Part shown: positions 21,721 through 34,531 of the stretch, piece after piece
How the letters are laid out: every line of letters begins with the position of its first letter
How positions within the stretch are numbered: the stretch's first letter is position 1
Assembly: GCA_022702705.1 (NCBI GenBank)
Contig: CM040430.1
Location: 13,111,324-13,175,323 of the forward strand
Direction of reading: 5' to 3'
Source of the DNA: Papilionanthe hookeriana x Papilionanthe teres
Lineage: Eukaryota > Streptophyta > Magnoliopsida > Asparagales > Orchidaceae
Length of the DNA stretch: 64,000 nt
Notes under the pieces: model-generated
What the model was told of the DNA's origin: nothing
Seen by the model: the letters and a program-made list of their open reading frames with translations, nothing else
Databases searched by the model: none
Translations under genes and position numbers: made by a program

Positions 21721-22640
21721 TTAAACTTAATTAAATTAGTATTATTTAGGATTTGTTCATTTCTTTTTAGGTTTGATTTAATTAAGCTTGATTAAGGGTT
21801 TGATCAGGATGATGGTTATGCCTAATTTGTCATCTTAGACTTAACTAGATTTTGTCATGAGTTTATTGTGAGTTAGACTCATTTTGAACTTAGTCTATTA
21901 TAAAAAAAATAGGCTAAGTAATAAAAAGGTGATTTTTAGGATTTAAATTTATGAATTTTAAATCCTGAATTTTGAAATATCATTTAAAATTGTTTAATGA
22001 CTTAAAAATCATTGTCTTAGGGTTGTTGTCTGTTACCCTAAAGTTTCTAGCCATTTTTCAATTTTATTTTTCTTAATTTCTAATTTTTATAATTATTTTT
22101 AGAAATAATTATAAAGTGGCTTAGAAATTATTAAATGTCACCCTAAGAACTTTTCTGTCCTTAGAAAAATTAGGGAATATGTGTCATGATGAGAGGATGA
22201 CTTTGTGAAAATTTTATAAATTTTGAAATTATAATTAATTTTTAATAATTAAATTACTCTATAGAGTAATTAATTAATTAAAAATAAAATATAAGTTAAA
22301 AATTAAAATTATTTATTCCACATTATTCTCCTCTTTTTCCTCTTTCCAGAGGTATTTTTATTTTATTTTTGTGATTTTTTTATAAAAAGATATGGATTTT
22401 TTATTTTTTTAAGGTTTCACTGGATTTAATTAAATCCAAATGATCCTAAAAATTCTGGATGAGACGTGTGTCCTCGACAACGTCAAAAACGCTCTTAATC
22501 CCCTGTGGGGATCCGAAAAGCGGATCCGCGGGGATTTAATCACAGCTGTCCATTCCCAAAACATGGGAACAGACGGTCCTGGTTCATCGTCTTCCTTCCG
22601 CCTGATCCCACAGACCATCCATGATCTAGAACAATATCTC

Positions 22641-22664
22641 GCTCGATTATTGATGAAATCGAGC
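22641..22664 (-). other. Perfect 8-bp hairpin in D leader
   Basis: GCTCGATT and AATCGAGC pair around an 8-nt loop in the leader part of D. I do not see the same stem in A or B. Confidence 0.4.
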
Positions 22665-25572
22665 TAGGTTTGTTCCTACACAATCTTCTTGAGTAGACGA
22701 TCATAAAAAGGATATGTGGGGGTTTTGAAATGGCTAACCCTAATCTAGACCAAGCCCGAGCTTGGGTTGGGTGTAAAAAATCATACCTTAGCCTCAGTTG
22801 ATGTAAATTCAAATTAAATGGTTCTGAAGCTTCATCTCAACCTCAAAAAGCTTTTCCCCGAGTCAATTTGAGGTGAAATCGGGTATGTATATGACTTTGT
22901 CCTCGAGGTGTCTCGGCTTGAATGAGCTTGATCAAACAGTGGTTTAGAGGCTATGAGGATGACCAATTTTGATTGGGTTTGTCTTCGCAACATCCTAGGA
23001 AGCTTCAGGGATGGTTAATTTGAAGTTTTGAATAACTTCATTTTAAACCCAAAATTTGTCCTGTTTTGGGGTTTTCGGGTTAGCTTAATTGAAAGGATTG
23101 GGTGGGTTTAAGAGCTTGGATGCATGGGGAATCAATTGCCTAGGTCCTAAGGGACAATTTTGGTGTTGAGAGTCTGAGGATTTGAGCAATGGTTGGGGGT
23201 CTTCTATTTTTGGTCCTCTCTCTTGCTTAGGCTCGTGTTTAAGCTTATTTATAGCCATGGGAGAGCTTGGCTTGGTTAGGGTTGATTTGAGGGAGTTGTT
23301 AACTTCCTCATGATGATTTTAGGATAGCATTTTGGCTGTGGATAAGGGAATATGGGTTTCCCAAGCTTAACCCATGTGGATTTCCAAGTGTAGTGAAGTT
23401 TTAACTCATGGCTTGGCTTGCTTCCATTGGTTGGCTAGAGAGGTGTATAGATTGTTTTAAATGATGTGGATTAAGCTTCCCCACATGAATTTCCATTAGT
23501 CATTCAATGTTGGTGAGGAGGGGATGACACATAAGCTCATTACTTACCTTATGCATGGATGGGCCATCGTTGCATTTTACCATGGTAAGGGATGGGTTTA
23601 AGCTTTGTTTCACTCTCATTGGTGAGTTCATGAAATGCTTGAAGTGTCATGTAAATTGGCCAGCCACTTCACTTCAAAGGATCAAGTGACTCATGCTTTA
23701 ATTTGAGGAAGAATTTTACACATAATCCTTCATTTATCTCATCTTTTTAAATGGCCATGATGAGCTCCTCCTTTGATGAAATTGATTTAGTATATGTCCA
23801 TTGGATAGGGAAGAGGTGTGTGGTGACTCAAAGTGAGCAAGCCATCCTTCATCCACCATGTCATTTAAGGTTTAGTGGGAGCATGACACATAAGCCCTCA
23901 CTTATTCAATTTTCCAAAATTGGTATTTATGAGATCATTCTATGATGTAAGGATGATCTAAGTGTTTATTTTTCTTCATTGGATGGAATTTGAGGTGTTT
24001 GATGACTCACCAAATATTCCTCCAAGGATTTATGAGGGAATGACACCTCACTTCCCTTCATGATTAAAGTGTCATCATGCACTTTTAACCATAGTTAAAT
24101 GGCATGTTATGGGTCATTAATGGGTTGAGTCATATTGAATTGGTCATATGGGTTGTGTCTAACCCATATTGAGTCATTCATGATGTCATAAAGAGGTTTA
24201 AAATTTTTGAAAACCAATTATTATGTTATAATTGGTATCATGTGTTAAAATTCCATTTTATGCCCTTTCTTTAATTTAATTTCAATTTTAATTAATTATG
24301 TCATTAATTTAAAAATATTGGAAATTATTTTATTAACCAACTAATTAAATTTAAATTAATTATTTGATTAATTTTATGTCATTTTTGGTTTGAAATTGAA
24401 TTTTGTCTCTTTTCATGGCTTTTAATTATATTTTCATTTTAATTAATTATTTAATTAATAAAAATATTGAAAATTATATTATAGCCCAATTAATTAATCA
24501 AAACAATTTTGGAATAATTATTTGATTAATTTATATTATTTTTTGTTCAAAATTGAGTGTTTTGACACAATTTGATGAGTGTTGACTAGGGTTAATCAAT
24601 ATTGACCCAGGTTGACCTAAGTTGGTCAATTTTGGTCCAAGGGTGACCTATTTTGACTTTTCTAACATCGTCATGGTTTGATTAGTCATAAAGCATAAAC
24701 GTTTTGTCATTAAGAGCTTTATTTGGTCATGTTGACCAATTTTAGGGTTTAAGTTAATCCAGTAATTTTGATCATTTTGATCAATGTCAACTTAATTATA
24801 TCAATGTCTGTCTTTAAAATTAATTTTGTAGTTAATGGGGTATGGGTTAGCCACTTTGGTCAATTTTACCCTTTTAGGTTAAGAGTTGACCAATGGGGCT
24901 AGGGTGATTGTCTTTTATTATGCATGAATTATTTTGATCAAATCTTAATTATTTATATCAAAGAATGATAAAAAAAGTTTAATGCAATAATCTTTGGGTC
25001 ATAGTTTGATCATTTTGACCAAAATTGACTTTTTGGTCAATGATGACTAATAAGGTAAATATGGTGGTCTTTAGGTGTTGGGTTGATGATTTTGATTAAT
25101 TTTGACTTCTTAAGTCAAAAGTTAACCATTTGAGTAAATGGGGTTGGTCATTGGGTCAGAATTGACCATTTTAACTAAAGTTAACTTTTTAGATCAAAAG
25201 TTGACATGTTGGGTCAATAGGGTTGGTCATTGGGTCATGATTGACCATTTTGACCAAAGTTAACTTTTTAGGTCAAAAGTTAACCTGTTGGGTCAATAGG
25301 GTTGGTCATTGGGTCAGGATTGACCATTTTGACCAAAGTTGACTTTTAGGTCAAAAGTTGACCTGTTGGGTCAGTAGATGATCAGGTCAGTATTTGTCAT
25401 TACTGATTTGATCATGTTAAGATCTCATCAAAATTTATGTTAAAAAGGTTTCATAGGGTCTCACCCTAGATGTTAAGGTTTAGTGACCATCATTAAGAGT
25501 TAGGGAATTAATTTTGGTAGACTTTCCACTCTAATATATTTTATAAATAATCCTCACAAAGTGAGGTCAACA

Positions 25573-26930
25573 GGTATACCTATCGAGTCCTAGGTCATAA
25601 CCTGGTGGATTCCTATTCATTTGGATTTTGACGATGATTTTCTTGAGCAAAGACATAATAGGTTCAATTGTCCTCTAAGTTATCCAGATGACTATAAAGG
25701 AATGCAAGGCATAACCCTACACCTTTTTTAAGATCCTTTAGAACGTCTCAAATTCTTCTGAACCTATTATGTTGTTAATCATTCAATCATTATAGTTTGA
25801 TGGGTGTATTTTAACCTTGTGCTCAATGACCTAAATATTTTAATCATCCTTATGAGTGGGGTAACTATCACTTGATGTTTCATTTATGAACTATGTAAAT
25901 GAAGGCCCTTAAAGGAAAATTGATTTGTAAAGGAACTTAGCTAACTCAAACTTAGAGTTGGGCTAGTATTGTTTTAAAAGTATTTGTAATTAGTTATATT
26001 GACTTTTCTAAGCCTCATTAAACAAACTTGGATTAAACTAAGTTCACTACTAAGCACTTATGTTTGTATGGGTAGATTTATAATTTTAAATTAGGTGATC
26101 TTAATCTTATTTAAATATTATGTTATAATCCAACTGTTAGCAAAGGGTCTTTGATTAATGAATTATGGTCTTCCAAAATCAAACCCCTAACCTTAGGATC
26201 ACACAATTTAATTAATTATAATAATTGGAGGAAATTACAATTATAACATTGTTTATGAAAAGTGATGACTTGGTTTCTACCCCTTAATCCCTTGTGTTTT
26301 AATCACCTATAAAAGTCAATTATGATCACACATTACCCATTTACCATTTGATTTAGCCTAAATATTAATTAAAGCTTAAATTCCATAATTAACATTATGC
26401 CCCTTAAGGCGTTGTCACTTTATAAGTTCTTTATGACTTTGAAATTTTTATGTTACCCCACTCATGGTCAATTAAAATATCAGAGGAGAAAATGTAATTT
26501 TCTGATTTTATTTTATTTTTATAATTATTTTTAATGCAAAAATAGGTATTTTTTAAGTTAATTCATTAACTTATCAAAAGTATGTCGTCTGTCCTTAGGA
26601 AAATTAATGGAAGTTCACCAAGGTCAGAGGACTAGTCAGACCAATTCTTATGATTTTTTTAATTTTATTTTAATTATTATAATTATTTATTTGTTTTGAG
26701 TATTAAATAAATATAAAATGTTATTTAAGTTGAAAATTAAACTTTATATTTTTCTTAAATCTTTCTGAGTCCAATGAACCCAGAGAAATAAATTTCATAT
26801 TTTATGACTTTTATTTTAATTATTATAATTATTTTAGTGTCAAATTAAAGAAATTTCATTTTTTAGCCTTTGAAAATTCATAATTATTTTTAGAAAATTT
26901 GGACAAATATTTTAATTGCTCCTTGGTAAT
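25573..26930 (-). mobile_element. Copy C of the A-family LTR, middle part
   Basis: On the minus strand this matches A from about 6540 to about 8190 (AT-rich part, then the stretch with 'aggacatttaaatgaa'-type wording), without the long pentamer tract. It lies between the insertions D (ends 25572) and B (starts 26931). The remaining 3' end of C, about 1.6 kb, is not found in the window. Confidence 0.7.
26926..26930. repeat. Target site duplication GTAAT, left of B
   Basis: GTAAT precedes the TG start of B and recurs at 34527-34531 after its terminal ACA. Confidence 0.9.
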
Positions 26931-29319
26931 TGTTGACCTCATTTTTGATGAGGTCTTCTCTTCTTCTCTTTAGTACTTAGGATCTAGCCTTAGGCTTTTC
27001 CTTTGACTATCTTAGAGGACTAGAATTGGGACCCACCTTTTAGAAATTCAAACCACTTCTTAACTCCCCGCAAACTCCACAAACTCGACCGTAGACCCCT
27101 AATCACCTGGAGGGTTGAAATCAAATGTGGAAGTTTAAAGGATGAGTTCCTATAAGACTCTTTCGCCTTAGGATCGCCCTCAGGCGCCACGGTCTCGGTG
27201 AAGGGGCCGACTTACACACACACTACATTTATACACTACACCTACACACTACACTTCCACATACCTCCTAAAACCACACCCATACCCAACTCGACCTCCC
27301 GACTCATGTAGGTGATTCAAATGGATGGTCCTTAACCCCTAAGCCCTTGCTAAGAGGGTTAGTGAACAACATAGTGAATGCCTCAAATGAGTCCCTTCAT
27401 GGCTCATGTGGGCTTGATATGGTTTCATGGCTCAACCAAAATGATTTCACTCCACTCAAATTCACCCAATCTTCAATTTTCCAAATTTTCAATTTTTGAC
27501 CCCCGGGACCCTACACCCGCTTAGCCTACCCAAAACCCCCGAAATTACCCAAATTTTTCAAAATTTCCAAATTATCCAAAATTCTCCAAAATCATTCCCA
27601 AACATTTCCACATCACTTAAATTGATCATCCATACCCAAAAATACCAAAAATTCCAAGAAAACCTCCCAATACCCTCCAAATACCCAAAATACCCCTCTT
27701 GACCAAAAAATCCAAAAATTCAGAAAATTCCCAGAAAATTCCAAAAAATCCCAAATATTCCCAATTTCATTTTTTCCAACTATACCATGGGCAAATTTTG
27801 TCAATTTACCCTACTTTTGTCAAAACCCCCAATTTGACCCATTTTAACCCTAAGTGAACCCAATGTCAAACCAAACCTACCCAATTGACCCCAATTTTGC
27901 TCCAATTCAATTCTAAACTTCAATTCAATATCCTAAATACCAATCTAGACCAAATCCAAGCCCAATTTGATTGACATTTGGATCCAATCTCACTTTGGCC
28001 TTAAAGCCCAATTTGGACCCATGACCCAAACCTAACCCAAACTCACCCAATTCAATTCCAATTAACCCCAAATCTTTTCTAAATCTTCCTTAACATTCCC
28101 ACAAACAAAATACTAACATGATTTGCCCAAAATTTAGACCCAAACCCCACTCAAACTCAACCCAAAGTTAAAAGGCCCTATTTTGACCTAAACACAAACC
28201 TAACCCAAATGAGCCCAAACCCCAAAATCAAAGCCCAACCAAAGCCAAAACCTCTTTGAAACACTCCCATAAACATTTCTCAACATTGATTTTATATCAA
28301 TTTCAACTCTAGCCCAACATTAGCCCAAGTTAGCCTAATTTGACCTACATAGGCCCACTTACCAAATAAATCCAAATTCAAACCAATTCAACTCCAAATC
28401 ACATCAAATTGATTCCAAGCCCTTCATAGAACATCCCTAAACCAATTATGACATTTATTTGACAAAGTTCTTCACAAAATTTTTATCCAAATGCCCATCC
28501 TAAAATCAAAAGCCCATTTCCCTTAAACTTTCCTAAAAGCCCACTTCACCACATCCAAAGGCCCAAAATCTACCCTAAAGCCCACATGACATCTCCATTT
28601 GTCATCCACTTAATTAAATCCATTACCTAAGTCCTAAATTCACCATCAAATTATTCCAAATCAAGTTTCATATAAATTTTCATCAAATTACCAAAAATTC
28701 TTAAAACCCATTTTCATGAAATCGACCAAACCTTTTCCCAAGCCAAAGGTGAGCCATGCAAGCCATGGACAAGCCACATGAAGCCATGGAAGGCTTGACA
28801 TGTGATCAAGCCATTAATGGCAAAAGGAGGGGCCCCTTTCCTAATCCTCCTTAACCCCTTTTTTACCTTAAGCATGTCACACACTAAACCATGCTTAGCC
28901 ACCTCATCATGGATGGAGACCACACCACTCTCCCTTGGCCGACCCAACCGATCCTCTCGGCCCAAAATCAGTGCCATGGGGAGGTGCACCCAACCCAAAT
29001 CAATGGGTTGACCAAATTAAGGCCAAAATGACCCCCTCTCCATTCCATTTTAATTCAAACACTTTACACATGTCCAAGCCCAATCGACTTCACCATTGCC
29101 AAGCCCCGACCTCCCCGGTCAAGATGGTGACCCATGCCCGCCGGCCAGCCGCCCGGATCGCCGGAAAACACCACACCCGAGAGCATCATGTGAGCCCAAG
29201 CTTGGAATTCTCACCCGCCGAGTTGCCCCATGCCCAATGGCCACCATGGCTGTTCTTCTCCTCACCAGAGTAGCTGATCCCATGCCTCAACTCCCCCTGG
29301 GAGGCCCTCCACCCTCTCC

Positions 29320-29327
29320 TATTTAAA
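29320..29327 (+). promoter_or_regulatory. TATA box of LTR B
   Basis: TATTTAAA lies 2389 bp from the LTR start, the same offset as in A (2387). Confidence 0.6.
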
Positions 29328-31924
29328 CTCCACCCGTCTCGGCCATGAGAGGAGAGTTGCACAAACCTTGCCGAAACTCTGCCAAAATTGTTCCATACCC
29401 TTCTCCACCCTGTAGACAGCTTGATCCCCGTGTCAATTTGCCCTAATCCCCACCGATAAAATCCAATTTCCCAACCGAAATTCCACCCAAAACCAGTGAC
29501 ACTTCTCCACAGACGAGCCAATTCCCAAATCGATTGGTTCTACACCTTCACCGGACCAAGGGAAGGTGTCCACCAACAAAAGCCCCATCTCCGAGCCACC
29601 CGACTTGCTCCAGCCCTCCAAGCTTTGTGATCGGGCTTGGTCGAAATCACATTCGTACAATTCACTGCACCAGGAGACTTCATCCGGAGCTTGCCGGGAT
29701 CCAATCGAAGGTGCAACAACTCTCGATCGAAGCCACACTTCTCCGAGCAAAGGTATGAGCTAATTCTTCATCCCGAGCTTCCGGAGATTCTCCATTTCAA
29801 ATGCCTTAGTTTCAATGCATGATAGCCAGTATAGATGTGTTCGTCTCTTCAAGACGAATCCATAGAGCATAAGAACATGAAAATCCATCGAGTATCGAGT
29901 GAGATCTTGGGATTTAGTGTGGACGGCTCTCGTGCGAGGACGCTCGGGACGATGAACGGATGCCGTCCATTCAATACACGCGCGGACGAACGGCTCGGAT
30001 GGCGTCGGACCGAGAGACGGTACGAGAACCGCGGGGCCCGGGCCGCCGACTTAGGTGGCGGCGTCGAATGGGAGCGCGACGCGCGTGCGTTCGGAGTCGC
30101 CGAGGTTGACGCGGCGCCGCATGGATAAATAGAAAATTAGGGTATTTTTTTATTTATTTAATTCCCTAAACTTCAAAAATTCATATCTCTGTGTAGGAAA
30201 ATCAGAAAAATAAAATAAAAATACCCTCTTGCTCAGTGAACAGAGGAGAATAATGTGGAAAAGAAATCATTTAATTTCACTAAGTATTTTATTTTTAATA
30301 ATTTATTTACTCTCTGCATACTTTTAATTCCCCATGCATGTATACAATTCACCATGGCATGAGACCATAGGACTTTTGAAGCCTCCGAATTGGGGAACAT
30401 TCCCCGAATTTTCCAAAGTCGAGGCCATCCCTATGAAAAGTTATTGATTTTTCAAATTCATGTTGCTATTTTGAGTATTTTAATTTCAATAAATAGCATG
30501 TTGTGAAATAAATTCTAGAAAAATTTGGTGATGTTTCTTATGACCAGAAAACCTTAGGAAAAATAGGTTTTGAGTTGGTTCATTTAAAACAACCCTAATC
30601 TGGCTTAAACACCCAAAATAGGTCTCTAATTAATTAGAGTTAACCATGCATCAAATTGACTTGAAATTAATTCTCCACTGACCTTTAGGATCAGAGGAAT
30701 CCACCATAAAAGTTTGAGGTCAATTGGACTTGGTTAGCCCCACTAATTAGGTTGATTAAGCCACTTAGTCATCTTAAACTTTAAAAATTCATAACTTTTA
30801 AAATACCTTTCAAAAATTCACCAAATTGGTTTTGGAGCCTCTCTGATATCAGGGAACCTAAGAAAATTAAAATTTCAATTTTCTAAAAAAGTTGATTTTT
30901 AATAATATTTTAATATTTTTAATAATTAAAAAATAATAAAAATCACAAAAATAATAAAATTCACCAAAATGTCACATTTTGAATTTTAATCACATAGGGA
31001 CAAATCCCACATTTTTCTTAGGTCTATTTAGTGAGATATTAAATTTTAAAGCCCTAGGGTAATTTTAAAATTAAAAAAATGTATTTTCTAGCATTTTCAC
31101 TAAAATAATTATAATAAATCATAGAAAAATCAGCAAATTACAAAATTTACTTCTCTGGTTTCCTTGATATCAGAGAGATTTTTGAAAAATATAAAATTCA
31201 TTTTTCAACATTTATTTTATTTTTAAATTAATTAACACTTCAAAATTTAAAATAATTATAATAAAAATAATATAATTCAAAAAATCACCAAAATTGGTCC
31301 AAGTGGTCCTTTAGTCATTAGGAATATCCCTTAATTTTCTTAAGGACAGAAACTTTCCCTTGGTCATGTTATTAAATTTTCCTTGAAAATCTCTATTTTC
31401 TACCAAAAATAATTATATAAATAAATTAAATGCAGAAAAATCACATTTTCTCCTCTCATGTCTTTATTGGCATAGGAGTGAAGTCACATAAAATTTCAAG
31501 TTCATTTGAGTTCAATTTAGTGAGTTATGAAATCATTAAGCTTAAAGGGTAAAATGGTAATTAAAATTTTAACCCTTAATTAAAACTTTAGGTTTAATAA
31601 AAATTTAACAAGTAAAATATTTGATCCTAATCTGATTTGGATGATTGAAATTTAAATAATTAAAGGGTAGAAACCCATTAAACAATTTTAAAATGATTAA
31701 ACTTTAATTAAATAATTGATTAAATTTGAAGAATAATAAAATTGGAATTATTAAAATAGGGATATTATTAGGAAGAGATTTATTCTTTAATTTAAAAATC
31801 CCTAAATTAATTATCTCATTAATATTCAATTATTAATTAAAATGATAACTCAAATTTAAAATATTAAAAGACTTAATCATTAAACTAAAATTAAATTATT
31901 AAACTCTTTTAAAAAAATAAAAAA

Positions 31925-31960
31925 AAAAAAAAAATTCAATTAAAATTAAAAAAATTAAAT

Positions 31961-31993
<33 letters not shown>

Positions 31994-32420
31994 ATTAAAT
32001 TAAATAATTAAATTAAATTAAATCAAATTAAATTAAATTAAACAATTAAATTAAACTAAATTAAATTAAATAAATTAAATTAAATTGAATAATTAAATTA
32101 AATTAAATTAAATAAATTAAATTAAATTGAATAATTAAATTAAATTAAATTAAATAAATTAAATTAAATTGAATAATTAAATTAAACTAAATTAAATTAA
32201 ATTAATTAAATTAAATTGAATAATTAAATTAAACTAAATTAAATTAAATAAATTAAATTAAATTGAATAATTAAATTAAATTAAATTAAATTAAATTAAA
32301 TTAAATCAAATTAAATTAAAATTAAATCAAATCAAATTAAATTAATTTAACATCAAATCAAACTCAATTGAATTAAATTAAAATTAAAACTCAATTAAAT
32401 TAAATTAAATTAAATTAAAT
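31925..32420 (+). repeat. AAATT pentamer tract in B
   Basis: About 500 bp of AAATT units. Some are arranged in a longer repeat, 'aaattaaattgaataattaa', which A lacks, so the tract has evolved separately in each copy. Confidence 0.9.
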
Positions 32421-34080
32421 ATAACATCACCTAAAACAGAAAGAAATTAAATATAAAGCAACTTCGAACACTATTCCAAATTTAAACTCTTTAACTTAAA
32501 CCAAATCATTTGAATACCAATTTACCCTCGAAAGTTTTAGTTATCATAACTCCTAAATAGAATATTAAATGAAATGTTACTCGCACTTATAGGATATTCA
32601 AATGTCCTAATTCACCGAGTAAGATAACAACGAAACTCGAATTTCTGGACGATTAATTCATTTGTATAATTAAACCCATTTGGACTTAAAACAATCCTAG
32701 AAATATTGAAAAGATGTTTAAGATTTGTCTTAAGCACTTCCTCAATATGATAGGACATTTATAAGAACAATCGAATTTAATTATTCTTTGATGAAGAAAA
32801 TCGTCTTCAAACAAAAACACAAAGAACCTAGACGTCATAGGAAATGACTAGCTATAGGATTAGGAATTTGGTAGAAAACCATAACCCTTCCCTTAGCTTT
32901 ACCTAGGAACTTGCTTAAATATTCTAATTGTGTTTTAAGTGCGATTGGGATGACTGGAAGACCCTCCAGGTACGCTTTTATTTTATCGCAATTTACTTTC
33001 TTGCAATTTACATTATTGCAATTTATTTAACTCGCATCGCACTTACTTTTCTTGCATGATAAACAATCGTTGCATGAAAACCCACACCTTTAGGATACAT
33101 CCTAAAACCGAAACCAAAACTAAGTTAAAAGTCATTGCAAGATAAAATTCACCGCCACAACATTTCAAAATATAAAACAACTCAAAATTTAATCACAAAC
33201 GAACACAAAACTACAATTACAACTAAATTAAAACGTCCCGTTGGATGATCGGGAATACCTCGGATGATGTAACCTACGTGTTGCTAACTGGATTTCCTAC
33301 TGCCTAAATGAAAGTGTGGAACTCATTCAACTGAGTTTAGCAAATTCATCCGGACTAAGTGAATCCGATAAAAATAATGATGCCGAAGGATGGAACCGTG
33401 GATCTTAACCGGTGTCGTTATAATCAACTTTAAGATTTGTTTTAATTAAAACATAAAAAACACCTGGAAATTAAGATTTTCTCTAAACCAAAACACTTTT
33501 CTCATCCCCTGATTTATGACTTCTAAAACTAAACCTCTGCAACAATAAGGAGCTCTGAGCATGGTGGGCAGCACGACCATCGTCGTCAGCAAAACTTGAA
33601 CCTACTTCAAGCAAAACTTTCCTAGAATTAAATAACCAAGCCATAGGATTTCGAGGTTGTTTCGCTTAGTGCAACATAAATCCTCAACCTTTTGTTAAGC
33701 ATTTGCCTTCGCAAATTAAGCCCTAACCGGATTTAGGATTCCGAGGTAGTCGTCCGATACGACATAAACCCTCACATCTTCAAGGCTATTTGTATGATTC
33801 CATCATATAAGTATAAGTCCTAATTAATTAAAATCGACAAGATCAAAACATTTAAAAATATTGAGACTTTCTTAAATCTAAGCCAAACAATAGGATAGTC
33901 GGAAATTACCGAAGTTCACTTCGAATCCGTGATTTCTCCTACTTTTCTTCCTTTCGGATTCACAAAACAAAATGTTTCAAACTTGATCCATTCCCTATTG
34001 AAATTCCAAAATTTAATCCCTCAAGACTTAAACTTTCAAATCCTTCGAGAGCAGAATTATCGATTATTATCGAGAGTTTT

Positions 34081-34135
34081 CTTAGGTGATTCCCGTCACT
34101 TAAGATGTAATTAACTATAGTGGCTCGCCTTTATA
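34081..34135 (+). other. Two-hairpin module (copy B)
   Basis: CTTAGGTGAT pairs with GTCACTTAAG (34081-34104), the box follows at 34104-34115, then TATAGTGGC with GCCTTTATA (34116-34135), where one G-T pair and one mismatch have appeared. Confidence 0.55.
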
Positions 34136-34531
34136 GTGAATTTCGAAGAACCTCAGTAATATAAACCCCGTTTAATGTTTTCATATTAAATAGTGGAATT
34201 TTGTCAGCTTATAAAATTGGTTCGCAGACTAAACAGATGTCACAAATCTTCTAGTTTATTTAATCGAGCCCCACCGCATTAGCAGTGTGTCTATCCTTAG
34301 TGATAGATACACTGGCTCATGGTGCGGTGCCTCGTTTATATAAACTATTTCGGGACGCGAGATCGGTTTAATCTCATATCTTAAAACCTTCAAATTTAAA
34401 ATTATTTTCAAAATCAAATACTACTTTTCAAATTATTTATTTTAATTAAATTAAAAATTCGCCGACAGATTTCTGTTAGGCGACCCCTCTTCAAAATAAA
34501 ACACACAACCTAAAAATATGCCGACAGTAAT

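Larger units (their letters stand above)
20844..25572 (-). mobile_element. Copy D of the A-family LTR, 5' part
   Basis: It starts on the minus strand at 25572 with TGTTGACCTCACTTTG and is inserted in copy C (next bases GGTAT). In minus order it holds a GGTCAA-rich U3, a TATA-like TATAAATA at 23253, a conserved AAGGTATGA at about 22790, the leader hairpin (22700-22684), a decayed CpG core and the 75-bp satellite. The frame at 23751-23945 is a chance ORF. D is more diverged than A and B, so it is an older insertion, except that it still postdates C. Confidence 0.8.
26931..34526 (+). mobile_element. Unit B: second 7.6-kb LTR-like insertion
   Basis: Near-identical to A along its whole length, with the same TG...CA ends and its own GTAAT duplication, so A and B are independent insertions, not a segmental duplication. 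TATA box at 29320, candidate donor at 29753, leader hairpin at 29840, CpG core at 29925-30125, pentamer tract at 31925-32420 and hairpin module at 34081-34135. No second LTR and no coding region. The short frames inside (27496-30128, 33929-34114) also occur in A with breaks and are not genes. Confidence 0.85.

Noticed and set aside
2268..34526. A and B as the two LTRs of one giant element
   Set aside because: Each has its own different target duplication (CTTCA, GTAAT), and B sits inside copy C, so they are separate insertions.
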